A stretch of DNA of 64,000 nucleotides, taken from assembly GCF_020711255.1 (NCBI RefSeq), contig NZ_JAJFAW010000018.1:1-64000 (forward strand). The letters are read 5' to 3'. The stretch's first letter is position 1. Every line of letters starts with the position of its first letter. Made by a program: the position numbers and the translations under genes. This DNA is from Hymenobacter plasmatis (GTDB lineage: Bacteria; Bacteroidota; Bacteroidia; Cytophagales; Hymenobacteraceae). The notes below the pieces were generated by a model that saw only the letters and a program-made list of their open reading frames with translations, had not been told where the DNA came from and ran no database searches. Positions 8,526 to 17,850 of this stretch are shown one piece after another.

Positions 8526-8610
8526 CTGTCATGCTGACGAAGGAAGCATCTTATCACGTTTGAACAAGTCGTTCTGCGGTGATAAGATGCTTCCTTCGTC
8601 AGCATGACAG
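8526..8610. repeat. Palindromic intergenic element, copy 1 (perfect 32-base arms)
   Basis: Left arm 8526-8557 and right arm 8579-8610 are perfect reverse complements (CTGTCATGCTGACGAAGG... ), enclosing a 21-base loop at 8558-8578. This belongs to a family with further copies at 17851, 43494, 54373, 58516 and 58976. Its arm core GACGAAGGAAGC defines a variant also found as a lone right arm at 59086-59117, identical over 32 bases. Confidence 0.9.
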
Positions 8611-8704
8611 GCGATTGGATAACTAAATGAGCTAGAGAAGCGCTGGGAGTGCTTCTGGAGTTGAGCTAAAGTCTTGTTCCCTTTAGCCCAATTTAGCTGC
8701 TCAC

Positions 8705-8736
8705 AAAAAAGCCCCGGCCTGAAAAGGTCGGGGCTC
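8705..8736 (-). terminator. Intrinsic terminator after the DUF4783 gene
   Basis: Stem AGCCCCG...CGGGGCT (8710-8735, with one mismatched pair inside) followed by a run of T on the minus strand (A run 8705-8710). It lies just downstream of the stop codon at 8757. Confidence 0.75.
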
Positions 8737-8756
8737 TGTATGCTTAATGAGGAAGG

Positions 8757-9158
8757 TTATTCTTTGGTAAAGTCCAGCGTATCAATCAGCGGGGCGCCAC
8801 GGGAGGGCTTGAGCTTCACGAACACGCGATACGTACCGTTGCGGCCGATATAGCGGCCAATGGCGTATTGAATGCCCTCTTTGCTTTCGCCTTGGTGAAT
8901 AAACTCGAAGCTGCTGGGGGTGTTCTTCGCAAAGAAGTCCTTGATGACAATCTCCGCCTGGGTGGAGTTGTAGCCTTGTTTGTCGCCGTCGAAGCCAACC
9001 TCAACGGTAGGGGCGAGGTACTGTGATAGTTCACGGGACGAGCCATTGCGCATGGCCGCGCGCACCGCTCCGAGGTTATCGGCCTGCGCGTGGGCCGCTA
9101 CGGCGCCGAACAGAAAGAGCCAACCAAAGAATAGAGTCCTAAAAAAATAGCGTTTCAT
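8757..9158 (-). CDS. DUF4783 family exported protein
   Basis: Protein of 133 residues with a signal peptide (FFGWLFLFGAVAAHAQA). The remainder has the cystatin/NTF2-like pattern of DUF4783: an N-terminal helix (LGAVRAAMRNGSSRELSQYL), then VEVGFDGDKQGYNSTQAEIVIKDFF and a beta sheet with FEFIHQGESKEGIQYAIG and YRVFVKLK. The family is common in Bacteroidota next to nadC and its function is unknown. Here the two genes share orientation but are separated by a palindromic element and a terminator, so they are not one operon. Confidence 0.82.
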   Translation of the reverse strand: MKRYFFRTLFFGWLFLFGAVAAHAQADNLGAVRAAMRNGSSRELSQYLAPTVEVGFDGDKQGYNSTQAEIVIKDFFAKNTPSSFEFIHQGESKEGIQYAIGRYIGRNGTYRVFVKLKPSRGAPLIDTLDFTKE

Positions 9159-9316
9159 TAGTACAGGTATAAATGCGTCATCCGCGTCAGATTAAAAGCT
9201 AAAATGGTGCCAGGAAGTAAAAGGGCTGTTTGCCGGCCAATAAACCCGTGCAAAAAGAAAGGAAAGTTAAAGCAGCCACGAAGGTAGATAATCCCAACCC
9301 ATAGGCAGGTCGGCCG

Positions 9317-9324
9317 TATCTTTG
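9317..9324 (+). promoter_or_regulatory. Candidate -7 element of gpmI
   Basis: TATCTTTG matches TAnnTTTG. It is followed by four bases (TGCC) and the ATG of gpmI, the same spacing as at nadC, so the mRNA is predicted to be leaderless. No obvious -33 TTTG. Confidence 0.55.
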
Positions 9325-9328
9325 TGCC

Positions 9329-10879
9329 ATGAATAAGCAGGTTTTATTGGTGATTCTGGATGGGTGGGGAATTCCCCAGAATTCGGCGGTGTCGGCCGTG
9401 GACGCGGCTAATACGCCGTTCTACAATGAGCTGTTGCAGCGGTATCCGCACAGCACCTTGCAGGCCTCCGGCGAGGCCGTGGGGCTGCCCGAGGGCCAGA
9501 TGGGCAACTCGGAAGTCGGCCACATGAACATTGGGGCCGGCCGCGTGGTCAACCAGGAGCTGGTGCGCATCGGCAAATCCATTCGCGAGCGGAAATTGGG
9601 CCAAATGCCGGCGCTGGTGAAGGCGTTTGAGTACGCCATTGCCAACGACAAGCCGCTGCACCTGATTGGCTTGCTGTCCGATGGCGGCGTGCATTCGCAC
9701 ATCGACCACGTAAAAGCCCTCTGCACCATTGCCCACGAAGCGGGCGTGCGGCGCGTATTTGTGCACGCTTTCACCGACGGCCGCGACACCGACCCCAAGA
9801 GCGGGGTGCGCTTCGTGAACGAGCTGGAACAGTCCCTGGAACGCAGCGGCGCCAAAATCGCCTCGGTGGTGGGCCGCTATTATGCCATGGACCGCGACCA
9901 GCGCTGGGAGCGGGTGAAGGTGGCGTACGACCTGCTGGTGAACGGCATCGGTACCCCATCGCAAAACCTGATTCAAACCATTCAGGAGCAGTACCGCGAA
10001 GACATTACCGACGAATTCCTGAAGCCCATCGTGAAGGTGGGCGCCGACGGGCAGCCGCTGGCCACCATTCAGGAAGGCGACGTGGTGCTGTGCTTTAACT
10101 TCCGCACCGACCGCGGCCGCGAAATCACGGAGGTGCTGACCCAGCACGACATGCACGCGTTCCAGATGAAGCGGCTGAACCTGCATTACCTGACGCTGAC
10201 GAACTACGACGACACCTTTGCGGGCGTGACGCCCATTTTCGAGAAAGACAACCTCAACAATACGCTGGGGGAAGTGCTGGCGGCGCACGGCAAAACCCAG
10301 ATTCGCATTGCCGAAACCGAGAAGTACCCGCACGTCACGTTCTTCTTTTCGGGCGGCCGCGAAAACACGTTTGAAGGCGAAACGCGCATCCTCCGGGCCT
10401 CGCCCAAAGTAGCGACCTACGACCTGCAGCCCGAAATGAGTGCCCGCGACTTGGTGGAGGCCTTGGTGCCGGAGCTGCAAGCCAAGGCGGCTGACTTTGT
10501 GGTGCTGAACTTCGCCAACCCCGACATGGTAGGACACACCGGCGTGTTTGAGGCAGTGGTGAAAGCCGTGGAAACGACCGACGCCTGCTGCCGCGTGGTG
10601 GTGGAAACGGCCCTGGCCGCCGGCTATGCCTGCATCATCATCGCCGACCACGGCAACGCCGAGTTCATGCGTAACGCCGATGGCTCGCCCAACACGGCCC
10701 ACACCACCAACCTGGTGCCCTGCATCCTGGCCGATAACGACTACGTGGGCACTCTGGCCAACGGCAAACTGGGCGACCTCGCGCCAACAATCCTGGAGCT
10801 GATGGGCGTGCCGCAGCCGCTGGAAATGACCGGCCAGAGCCTGTTGCGGCCCAGTGTTGCGCCTGCGCCGAATGCGTAA
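9329..10879 (+). CDS. gpmI: 2,3-bisphosphoglycerate-independent phosphoglycerate mutase
   Basis: Glycolytic enzyme that interconverts 3- and 2-phosphoglycerate with a phosphoserine intermediate and two metal ions. It has 516 residues, the full family length. Metal-binding DGWG is at 11-14 and the catalytic serine S61 lies in GNSEVGHMNIGAGR. Further signatures are SDGGVHSH, FTDGRDTDPKSG, GRYYAMDRD(Q)RW, FNFRTDRGREIT, NFANPDMVGHTG and the closing IADHGNAE. The start at 9329 gives the normal N-terminus MNKQVLLVILDGWG. The stop overlaps the start of the next lipoprotein gene, suggesting a shared transcript. Confidence 0.97.
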   Translation: MNKQVLLVILDGWGIPQNSAVSAVDAANTPFYNELLQRYPHSTLQASGEAVGLPEGQMGNSEVGHMNIGAGRVVNQELVRIGKSIRERKLGQMPALVKAFEYAIANDKPLHLIGLLSDGGVHSHIDHVKALCTIAHEAGVRRVFVHAFTDGRDTDPKSGVRFVNELEQSLERSGAKIASVVGRYYAMDRDQRWERVKVAYDLLVNGIGTPSQNLIQTIQEQYREDITDEFLKPIVKVGADGQPLATIQEGDVVLCFNFRTDRGREITEVLTQHDMHAFQMKRLNLHYLTLTNYDDTFAGVTPIFEKDNLNNTLGEVLAAHGKTQIRIAETEKYPHVTFFFSGGRENTFEGETRILRASPKVATYDLQPEMSARDLVEALVPELQAKAADFVVLNFANPDMVGHTGVFEAVVKAVETTDACCRVVVETALAAGYACIIIADHGNAEFMRNADGSPNTAHTTNLVPCILADNDYVGTLANGKLGDLAPTILELMGVPQPLEMTGQSLLRPSVAPAPNA

Positions 10880-11468
10880 TCGCATGGCTCCGCTGCATCG
10901 GGCTTCGTGGTGGGCGTGGGTGGCCAGCGCCTTGCTGCTGGGCGGCTGCGGCGACGCCAGTCCCGCGGCACCGGCCGCCCGCCGCCCGCTCTACTTTGAT
11001 GTAAAAGGCCTGCTCACGCAGCAGGTGGAGCAGCTGGCCCGGCGCCGGGCAGCCGTCACCAAGCGCGTGAGCCTGCGCGGCAACGCCCCCGAAACCGTGC
11101 GCGTGCCCGCCGTAAAGTGGGCCGATGAGCTGCAGATTTTCTTTCAGGCAGACATCAACAAAGCGGCCCTGCGCGGCGCCTACGCCGTGGATTCGGTGGC
11201 GCTGCCCGGTGGGCTGCTGCGCCGCACCTATACCCGCCTGCCCGGCCAGCCCAACGCTCCGGTGGCCCGGCTAACGGTGGTGCAGCAAGGGGCCGTAGCT
11301 CAGGAAGTATCCGCTACTATTGTCCAAAACAACCCGCTGTTTTCGGCCCAGAAGCAGCTGCGCTTCCAGCTGCAAAACGGGCAGCTACGCCATTACGAAG
11401 TGGTGGGAACCCAGAAGCTGGTGCTGTTCGACACGCTGCGCTACGCCGCGGCGGGGCAAGTAGAATAA
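10872..11468 (+). CDS. Putative lipoprotein, translationally coupled to gpmI
   Basis: Protein of about 198 residues of unknown function. A lipoprotein-type leader (WWAWVASALLLGGC) is followed by a mature domain with alternating strands, for example VKWADELQIFFQADINKAALRGAY, LRRTYTRLPGQPN and VARLTVVQQGAVAQEV, consistent with a beta-rich periplasmic fold. The ATG at 10872 overlaps the gpmI stop by eight bases and is preferred; ATGs at 10854 and 10884 are alternatives. No motif names a role. Confidence 0.7.
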   Translation: MRNRMAPLHRASWWAWVASALLLGGCGDASPAAPAARRPLYFDVKGLLTQQVEQLARRRAAVTKRVSLRGNAPETVRVPAVKWADELQIFFQADINKAALRGAYAVDSVALPGGLLRRTYTRLPGQPNAPVARLTVVQQGAVAQEVSATIVQNNPLFSAQKQLRFQLQNGQLRHYEVVGTQKLVLFDTLRYAAAGQVE

Positions 11469-11475
11469 GCCGCAG

Positions 11476-13020
11476 CTATTTGTGCTCATAGGCGCCCAAG
11501 CTGGGCTGGCTGGGGCGCGGCAGGTTGCGCAAATCCTTGGCGAGCACCGGGGCTACTGGTGTGCGCCGGGGCGTAGTAGCCGGCGATTTATCCTGCAGGG
11601 TATAATCCGGGTCGACAAAGGAGGTGCGTTTGAAGGCTGGGTCCACGTTGAGCAGGTTGACTCCGGCGGTGCCAACGACGCTGGGCGTGGTGGCGTAGAG
11701 CTTGGTGCGCAGCAGCGAGTTGCGGATGCTGAGCGTGGTGGCGTAGTCGGCGTAGTTTATTACCTGCAGCTCGTCTTCAAACGAGCCCCAGACGATGGAA
11801 TTCTGCAGGTTCAGCGTGAGTGGCAGCTTTACCTGGGGGTTGTAAGGACTTTCGTTACTGAACGTGAGCGAGGCCGTTTCACGCAGGAAGGCCGGCGAGT
11901 AGTTGGCGATGGTGCAGAAGTTGAGGTTATACACCCCGCCGCCCACGCCCAGCACGGCAAACTCGCCGCAGTTGGTAAACAGGCAGTTGTTGGCCGTCAC
12001 GCTGCCCGAGTAGCTGATGATGCCGCCCCCGGAAGCGGCCGTGGTGTTGGCGAAGGAAAGCTTGGCGCCGGAAATGTTGCGGATAACCGAATTCTCAATG
12101 GTCAGGCTCGGGTGGGGCAGGGTAATGCTTTCCGGGCTGATGAGCAGGGCGCCGAAAGTGGCATTTTTGATTTCCGCGTAGCGAATGCGGTTGTTCTTGC
12201 TGGTTTCGGTGAACACGATGCCGCCCCACTGGCCCGGGGCCTCGGCGTAGTACGGCTCGAGCCGGTCGGCCTGGAAGCGCACGATGTTGGCGTTGGTGGC
12301 CTTCACCGTGTCGGTGGGTACAAAGGCCGCGGGCTCGGTTAAGTCATTTACCAGCAAGGTGCCATCGACTTGCAGATAGGCACCGGCGTGCGAGTAGATG
12401 CGGGCGCCCTTGGGAATGCGCAGCGTAACGCCCTGTGCCACCACCACGCCCACGGTATAGGTTTTGCCCTGGCTCACGTAGGGGCTGTTGATGATGACGT
12501 GGGGCTTGTCGGTGGCCCAGGTCGTGTTCGTGCGGATGATGTCGGCGCGGTGGAAGTAGGCGTTCTGGCCGTAGGCCACCAGCTTCACGTTCTGGTCAGT
12601 GCCGTTGGTGCGGAAGCGCAGCTCGTCGGTGACGAGGAACTGCTTGGGCGAAGTGGCTTGGCCGTTGTCGCCCACTACGGCCCGCACCAGCACCAGCAGG
12701 CTGTCTTTGCCCCGGATGGTCACGCCCTGCGCCGAGGGGCGGGCATCACCGTTGATAACCACCGAAAACGCCGTGCCCGCGATGCCAGCCAGGTTAATGT
12801 CCGTCTTCACCGCGCCGCCGTTGCGGTTGTAAACCCACAAGCGTTTCGTCACCGTTTTGATGGTCGTAAACACCGTATCAAACAGGACCGTGTCCGTCCG
12901 GAATTCCGACCTGAACTCGAGGCTGCCGGAGGTTTGCACCAGGTCTTCTTTCGGCTCGCAGCCAGGCAGGAAAGCGAGCAGGCAGCTCAGAACAATAAAT
13001 AGCGGGAAGAGGTGGCGCAT
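11476..13020 (-). CDS. Lipoprotein with parallel beta-helix (right-handed) domain
   Basis: About 514 residues. The leader MRHLFPLFIVLSCLLAFLPGC gives a lipidated Cys at 21; the frame runs upstream to 13119 but MRHLF is the natural start. An N-terminal beta-sandwich of about 130 residues precedes a beta-helix-like region with repeated short strands (for example GTLLVNDLTEP, IRYAEIKNATFGALLISP, LTIENSVIRNISGAKLSF, ITANNCLFTNCGEFAVLG-type rungs) and ends with RNLPRPSQPSLGAYEHK. The order and the final LGAYE are typical of Bacteroidota right-handed parallel beta-helix surface proteins. A ligand, perhaps polysaccharide, is a guess. Confidence 0.75.
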   Translation of the reverse strand: MRHLFPLFIVLSCLLAFLPGCEPKEDLVQTSGSLEFRSEFRTDTVLFDTVFTTIKTVTKRLWVYNRNGGAVKTDINLAGIAGTAFSVVINGDARPSAQGVTIRGKDSLLVLVRAVVGDNGQATSPKQFLVTDELRFRTNGTDQNVKLVAYGQNAYFHRADIIRTNTTWATDKPHVIINSPYVSQGKTYTVGVVVAQGVTLRIPKGARIYSHAGAYLQVDGTLLVNDLTEPAAFVPTDTVKATNANIVRFQADRLEPYYAEAPGQWGGIVFTETSKNNRIRYAEIKNATFGALLISPESITLPHPSLTIENSVIRNISGAKLSFANTTAASGGGIISYSGSVTANNCLFTNCGEFAVLGVGGGVYNLNFCTIANYSPAFLRETASLTFSNESPYNPQVKLPLTLNLQNSIVWGSFEDELQVINYADYATTLSIRNSLLRTKLYATTPSVVGTAGVNLLNVDPAFKRTSFVDPDYTLQDKSPATTPRRTPVAPVLAKDLRNLPRPSQPSLGAYEHK

Positions 13021-13118
13021 GAAGGAGCGTAGAACCGAAGGGGAGCGCAAGTAACGGCAAGTCAGCTGGAAAAGTATTGCCGGCTGGAACCGCCCGTTGG
13101 ACAGCGTTCCACAAGCCA

Positions 13119-13130
13119 TTTAGCTCAATT
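13119..13130 (+). other. Recurrent boundary motif TTTAGCTCAATT
   Basis: Exact 12-base motif, also exact at 34132-34143. The 10-base core occurs at 87-96 and, in reverse complement, at 1526-1535 and 8661-8670; near copies lie at 1584 and 48591. All lie between or at the ends of genes. Role unknown. Confidence 0.4.
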
Positions 13131-13140
13131 TTTCTTGAGC

Positions 13141-13177
13141 AAAAATATCCCCTCCGGTCTACGGAGGGGATATTTTT
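13141..13177. terminator. Bidirectional-looking terminator after prfA
   Basis: Perfect 16-base stem (AAAAATATCCCCTCCG with CGGAGGGGATATTTTT) and a five-base loop. The T run favours ending minus-strand prfA transcripts, and the structure is symmetric enough to act both ways. Confidence 0.8.
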
Positions 13178-13186
13178 GTTCGGCTA

Positions 13187-14260
13187 TTACTTCGTTACGC
13201 CTTCCTGCAGGCGCTCGGCGCTTTCGGCAATGCGGAGCTGCTCCACAAAGTCGTCGATGTTGCCTTCCATGACGCTGGACAGGTTATACACCGTGTAGCC
13301 GATGCGGTGGTCGGTCACGCGGCCCTGGGGGTAGTTGTAGGTGCGGATTTTATCCGAGCGGTCGCCGCCGCCAATCATGCTTTTGCGCACGAGGCCGTCG
13401 GCTTCGTTCTTCTTGGCCAATTCCATGTCGTACACGCGGGAGCGCAGCACGGCCAGTGCCTTGTCGAAGTTCTTGAGCTGCGACTTCTGGTCCTGGCACT
13501 GGGCCACGAGGCCAGAGGGCAAGTGGGTGAGGCGCACGGCCGAATACGTCGTGTTTACCGACTGGCCGCCGGGGCCGCTGGAGCAGAAATAATCCTTGCG
13601 GATGTCGCTCATGTTCAGCTCCACGTCGAATTCCTCCACTTCCGGAATAACCACAATGGATGCCACGCTGGTGTGGATGCGGCCCTGGGTTTCGGTGGCC
13701 GGCACGCGCTGCACGCGGTGCACGCCGCTCTCAAACTTAAGCTTGCCGTACACGTCTTCGCCGCGCACGGCCACGATGATTTCTTTGTAGCCGCCGGCCG
13801 TGCCTTCCATGGCGTCAATCAGCTCCATTTTCCAGTTCTGCTTTTCGGCGAAGCGCATGTACATGCGCTGCAGGTCGCCGGCAAAAATGGCGGCTTCGTC
13901 GCCGCCCGCGCCGGCCCGGATTTCCATGATGACATCTTTCGAGTCGTTGGGGTCCTTGGGCAGCAGCAGGTCTTTAATAACGTCTTCGAGGCGCTCCTGC
14001 TCGGGCAGCAGCTCGTCGAGCTCGTCCTTGGCCATCTGGCGGAAGTCCTCGTCCTTTTCGGTCGAGATTACCTGGCGGGCATTTTCGATGTTGCTGAGCA
14101 CGCCCTGGTAATTGCGATATTCAGTTACAATTTTCCCCAGTTCTTTATATTCTTTGTTGAGCGCTTTATAGCGCTTCAGGTCCGACATGACGTCGGGCTG
14201 CATCAGTTCCTCGTTTACATTATTGTAGCGCTGGCTGATGGCTTCTAGTTTATCAAGCAT
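13187..14260 (-). CDS. prfA: Peptide chain release factor 1
   Basis: Class I release factor recognising UAA and UAG in the ribosomal A site. It has 357 residues. The codon-recognition tripeptide PAT (187-189) in [10 protein letters not shown] identifies RF1 rather than RF2, and the catalytic GGQ is at 231-233 in [17 protein letters not shown]. It starts with [13 protein letters not shown], as usual. A TACCTTTG -7 element lies 28 bases upstream. No programmed frameshift is present, as expected for RF1. Confidence 0.97.
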   Translation of the reverse strand: MLDKLEAISQRYNNVNEELMQPDVMSDLKRYKALNKEYKELGKIVTEYRNYQGVLSNIENARQVISTEKDEDFRQMAKDELDELLPEQERLEDVIKDLLLPKDPNDSKDVIMEIRAGAGGDEAAIFAGDLQRMYMRFAEKQNWKMELIDAMEGTAGGYKEIIVAVRGEDVYGKLKFESGVHRVQRVPATETQGRIHTSVASIVVIPEVEEFDVELNMSDIRKDYFCSSGPGGQSVNTTYSAVRLTHLPSGLVAQCQDQKSQLKNFDKALAVLRSRVYDMELAKKNEADGLVRKSMIGGGDRSDKIRTYNYPQGRVTDHRIGYTVYNLSSVMEGNIDDFVEQLRIAESAERLQEGVTK

Positions 14261-14288
14261 CGGTGTTCGGTAATTAGTCTGTAGTTTG

Positions 14289-14296
14289 CAAAGGTA
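14289..14296 (-). promoter_or_regulatory. Candidate -7 element of prfA
   Basis: TACCTTTG on the minus strand, 28 bases before the prfA start codon. A TTTG occurs upstream but at a shorter spacing than the usual 19-21 bases, so the -33 element is not certain. Confidence 0.5.
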
Positions 14297-14373
14297 CTGA
14301 ATTCAAACACCGCCGTTTGGCCTGGACGTTCCTTCAGAACCATTACCTAACATCTGCCCTGAAGTCCGAGTTT

Positions 14374-16818
14374 ATGCAAGTGTTAAAATTCGGGGGTACC
14401 TCCGTTGCCTCCGCCGAAAATATTCGAAAATCGATTGCCATCGTAGCCACGGCTGCGGGCCAGGGAGAAGTGGTAATGGTGGTATCCGCGCTGGGCGGCA
14501 CCACCGATGCGCTGATTGGCGCCGGCCGGGCCGCGGCCTCCGCCGACCCCGCTTATAGCGAAGCCCTCAACCAGCTGCAGCACCGCCACATAGCGGCGGC
14601 CCAGGCGCTGCTGGATGGCGGCGTGCAAAAGTCCGAGGCCGATGCCATTACCGTGCAATTTGTGGAGCTGCGGCGGTTTTGCGACGGCATTTTTGCCTTG
14701 GGCGAATTGTCGGCCCGCACGCTGGATAAGCTCATGAGCTACGGCGAGCTGCTGTCGTCGCGGCTGGTAGCGGCCGCGGCCAAATCCCAAGGCCTGGACG
14801 CCGTGTGGGCCGACGCCCGGCAGCTGATTCGCACCAATTCCCGCTTCGGCACCGCCGAGGTGAATACGGCGGCCACCGAGCAGCAGGTAGCCGCGTTCCG
14901 GGCCAAAAACCCAGGCAAAGTGTGGGTGGTGCCAGGGTTCATCGGGTCCGATGGGTACGGCGTGACCACGACGTTGGGCCGGGGCGGCTCCGACTACACT
15001 GCCGCCCTGCTGGCCGCCGCGCTCAACGCCGACGTGCTGGAAATCTGGACCGACGTGAGCGGCATGATGACCGCCGACCCGCGCCTAGTGCGCGGCGCGC
15101 GGCCTATCGACCGCATTTCGTACCAGGAGGCCATGGAGCTGTCGCACTTTGGCGCCAAGGTGCTCTACCCGCCCACCATTCAGCCCGTGATGCGGCGCGG
15201 CATTCCGCTCTGGATAAAAAATACCTTCGCGCCGGCAGACTACGGCACGCTGGTGGAGGTGAAGCCGCCCCGCACGGCGGCCGTGGTGCAGGGCATTTCT
15301 AGCATCGGCAACCTCACGCTGCTCAACCTGGAAGGCAGCGGCATGGTGGGCATTCCCGGCTTTTCGATGCGGCTGTTTGCGGCCCTGGCCCGCGAGCGCA
15401 TCAACGTGGTACTCATCACCCAGAGCTCGTCGGAGCACTCCATTTGCGTGGGGGTAAACGAAGCCGACACGGCCACGGCCCAGGTAGCCGTGGATGAGGA
15501 GTTTGCGGTAGAAATTGCGGCGGGCCGCATCGAGCCGCTGCGTCCCGAGCGGGAGCTGGCCATTGTGGCACTGGTGGGCGAAAACATGAAGGACCACCCC
15601 GGCATCAGCGGCAAGCTGTTTGGGGCCCTGGGCCAGAACGGCGTGAACATCCGGGCCATTGCCCAGGGCGCTTCGGAGAAGAATATTTCGACCGTGATTC
15701 GGGCCGCCGACGTGCGCAAGGCCATTAACGTGCTCCACGAGGCCTTTTTTGAAGCCACCTACAAGCAGGTCAACCTCTTTATTCTGGGCCCCGGCAACGT
15801 GGGCAGCAAGCTTCTCGAGCAGCTGGCACATCAGCAGCAGCACTTGCTCGAAAAGCTGGGCTTGCAGGTGCGGGTGGTGGCCATTGCCAGCAGCCGCCAC
15901 TGCATCGTGAACGAGCAGGGGCTGGACCTGACTGCCTGGCCCGCCGAGCTGGCCGACGCCCCGCCGCAGAGCCTGGAAGAGTTTACCCAGCTCATCATCA
16001 GCCGCAACCTGCGCAATTCCATCTTCGTGGACGTGACGGCCAACCCCGCCGCGGCCAACTGCTACGCCCACCTGCTGGAAAAAAGCATCGCCGTGGTGGC
16101 CTGCAACAAGGTGGCCTGCTCTTCAGACTACGCCCACTACGCGCGCCTCAAAAGCCTGTCGACGGAGTTCAACGCCAGCTTCCTGTTTGAAACCAACGTG
16201 GGCGCCGCCCTGCCCATCATCGGCACCCTCAACGACCTCACGCGCAGCGGCGACGTGGTGCGGCGCATGCAGGCCGTGCTCTCGGGCACGCTCAACTTCG
16301 TCTTTAATAACTACGACGGCACCCGGCCCTTCGCCGAGGTGGTGCGCCAGGCCCAGACCGAAGGCTACACCGAGCCCGACCCGCGCCTCGACCTGAGCGG
16401 CAGCGATGTGGCCCGCAAAATCCTGATTCTGGCCCGCGAAGCCGGGGAAGTGATGGAAATGAGCGACATCGAAATCGACACCTTTCTGCCCCCGGCCTGC
16501 CTCGACGGCGACGTGGAAGCCTTCTATACCCAGATGGCCGCGCACGAAGCCCACTTCCGGGCGCTATACGACGAGGCCACCGCGGCGGGAAAGCGCCTGA
16601 AATTTGTGGCGCGCTATTCTGACGGGCACGCCGCCGTGGGCCTGCAGCAGGTAGCGCCGGGCCACGATTTGTACGACCTGCGCGGCAAAGACAACGTGGT
16701 CCTCTTCTACACCGACCGGTACGTGGAGCAGCCGCTCGTGGTGAAAGGCGCTGGCGCCGGCGCCGAAGTCACCGCCTCGGGCGTATTCGCCGACATTGTC
16801 CGCGCTGCGCGGGTGTAA
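14374..16818 (+). CDS. thrA: Bifunctional aspartokinase / homoserine dehydrogenase
   Basis: Fused enzyme of 814 residues. The N-terminal kinase domain (about 1-290) starts with QVLKFGGTSVASAENI and phosphorylates aspartate. Two ACT-type regulatory domains follow (about 310-460; LTLLNLEGSGMVGIPGFSMR and IVALVGENMKDHPGIS). The C-terminal homoserine dehydrogenase (about 470-814) has the NAD(P) loop ILGPGNVGSKLLEQL and the catalytic region GTLNFVFNNYDG...GYTEPDPRLDLSGSDVARK. The start at 14374 is the family start; the frame runs back to 14317. It is followed by thrB and thrC in pathway order. ACT domains suggest feedback control by threonine. Confidence 0.97.
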   Translation: MQVLKFGGTSVASAENIRKSIAIVATAAGQGEVVMVVSALGGTTDALIGAGRAAASADPAYSEALNQLQHRHIAAAQALLDGGVQKSEADAITVQFVELRRFCDGIFALGELSARTLDKLMSYGELLSSRLVAAAAKSQGLDAVWADARQLIRTNSRFGTAEVNTAATEQQVAAFRAKNPGKVWVVPGFIGSDGYGVTTTLGRGGSDYTAALLAAALNADVLEIWTDVSGMMTADPRLVRGARPIDRISYQEAMELSHFGAKVLYPPTIQPVMRRGIPLWIKNTFAPADYGTLVEVKPPRTAAVVQGISSIGNLTLLNLEGSGMVGIPGFSMRLFAALARERINVVLITQSSSEHSICVGVNEADTATAQVAVDEEFAVEIAAGRIEPLRPERELAIVALVGENMKDHPGISGKLFGALGQNGVNIRAIAQGASEKNISTVIRAADVRKAINVLHEAFFEATYKQVNLFILGPGNVGSKLLEQLAHQQQHLLEKLGLQVRVVAIASSRHCIVNEQGLDLTAWPAELADAPPQSLEEFTQLIISRNLRNSIFVDVTANPAAANCYAHLLEKSIAVVACNKVACSSDYAHYARLKSLSTEFNASFLFETNVGAALPIIGTLNDLTRSGDVVRRMQAVLSGTLNFVFNNYDGTRPFAEVVRQAQTEGYTEPDPRLDLSGSDVARKILILAREAGEVMEMSDIEIDTFLPPACLDGDVEAFYTQMAAHEAHFRALYDEATAAGKRLKFVARYSDGHAAVGLQQVAPGHDLYDLRGKDNVVLFYTDRYVEQPLVVKGAGAGAEVTASGVFADIVRAARV

Positions 16819-16900
16819 ATCAGTGAACAATTATCAGTGAGCAGTTAACAATGCATACTGCTCACTGGTAACTGACAACTGTTAATTGTTTACTGAAAAT
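16819..16900. other. thrA-thrB spacer with inverted repeat
   Basis: The 82-base AT-rich spacer contains CAGTGAGCAGT and its reverse complement ACTGCTCACTG about 11 bases apart, plus smaller repeats of AACAATT/AATTGTT. It could be a processing or attenuation hairpin inside the thr transcript; no T run follows. Its role is inferred only from position. Confidence 0.45.
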
Positions 16901-17833
16901 ATGCCCGATTCCGTTCTCGTTCACTCACCCGCTACCCTTTCCAACCTGGGCTGCGGCTTCGATGTGCTGGGCCTGGCCCTGGCCGCTCCCTACGATACCA
17001 TCCGCATGCGGCGCACTGCCACGCCGGGCGTGTGCATCCGGCACCTCGATGGCTATAACCTGCCCACCGACCCCACCCGCAACGTGGCCGGCGTGGCCCT
17101 GCTGGCGCTCCTGCGGGAAGTGCCGGAAGAAGTCGGGTTCGATGTCGAAATCACCAAAGGCATTATGCCCGGCAGTGGCGTAGGCAGCAGCTCGGCCAGT
17201 GCCGCGGGCGCCGTGGTGGCAGCCAACGCGTTGTTGGGCAACCGCTTTACCAAAATGGAGCTGATTGACTTCGCCATGGCCGGCGAGGCCGTGGCCTCCG
17301 GCGCACGCCACGCCGACAACATCGCGCCGGCCATTTTTGGCGGATTCACCGTGGTGCGGGCCCTGGAGCCGGCCATTGACATTGTGGCCCTGCCCGCGCC
17401 GCCCATGTGGGTGGCCGTGGTGCACCCCCAAATTGAAGTGAAAACCAGTGAGTCGCGCAAAGTGCTGCCAGCCGCGGTGCCGCTGGGGCTGGCCGTGCGC
17501 CAGTGGGCCAACGTAGCCGGGCTGGTATCGGGCTTTCTCACGGCGGATTATGAGCTGATTGGCCGCTCGCTGGAAGATTACATCGTGGAGCCGGCCCGGC
17601 AGGCGCTCATTCCGGGTCTGGCTGAGGCGCGGAGACGGGCGCTGGCCGCCGGGGCCATCGGGGGCGGCATTTCCGGCTCAGGCCCATCCATTTTCATGCT
17701 TAACAAAACCGAGGCCATTGCGCAGGCGGTAGGGGAGGCGCTCGGCAGTGTTTTTGCGGAGCTGGGCATTGAGTTCAAAACCTACGTGGGGCCTGTGGGA
17801 ACGGAAGGGGCTAAGGTTATTTGTGAATCGTAA
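16901..17833 (+). CDS. thrB: Homoserine kinase
   Basis: GHMP-family kinase of 310 residues that makes O-phosphohomoserine for threonine synthase. Visible motifs: SVLVHSPATLSNLGCGFDVLG at the N-terminus, the ATP-binding PGSGVGSSSASAAGAVVAANAL near residue 85-105, and GGGISGSGPSIFMLN near the C-terminus (the three GHMP motifs). ATG at 16901 is preferred over the TTG at 16886. It is second in the thrABC order; the 82-base spacer from thrA holds a hairpin, and a palindromic element separates it from thrC. Confidence 0.96.
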   Translation: MPDSVLVHSPATLSNLGCGFDVLGLALAAPYDTIRMRRTATPGVCIRHLDGYNLPTDPTRNVAGVALLALLREVPEEVGFDVEITKGIMPGSGVGSSSASAAGAVVAANALLGNRFTKMELIDFAMAGEAVASGARHADNIAPAIFGGFTVVRALEPAIDIVALPAPPMWVAVVHPQIEVKTSESRKVLPAAVPLGLAVRQWANVAGLVSGFLTADYELIGRSLEDYIVEPARQALIPGLAEARRRALAAGAIGGGISGSGPSIFMLNKTEAIAQAVGEALGSVFAELGIEFKTYVGPVGTEGAKVICES

Positions 17834-17850
17834 GGTTTATAGTGAAGAAC

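Noticed and set aside
9344..10885. 513-residue frame antisense to gpmI
   Set aside because: Complete overlap with a certain gene; residue composition typical of a reverse shadow.
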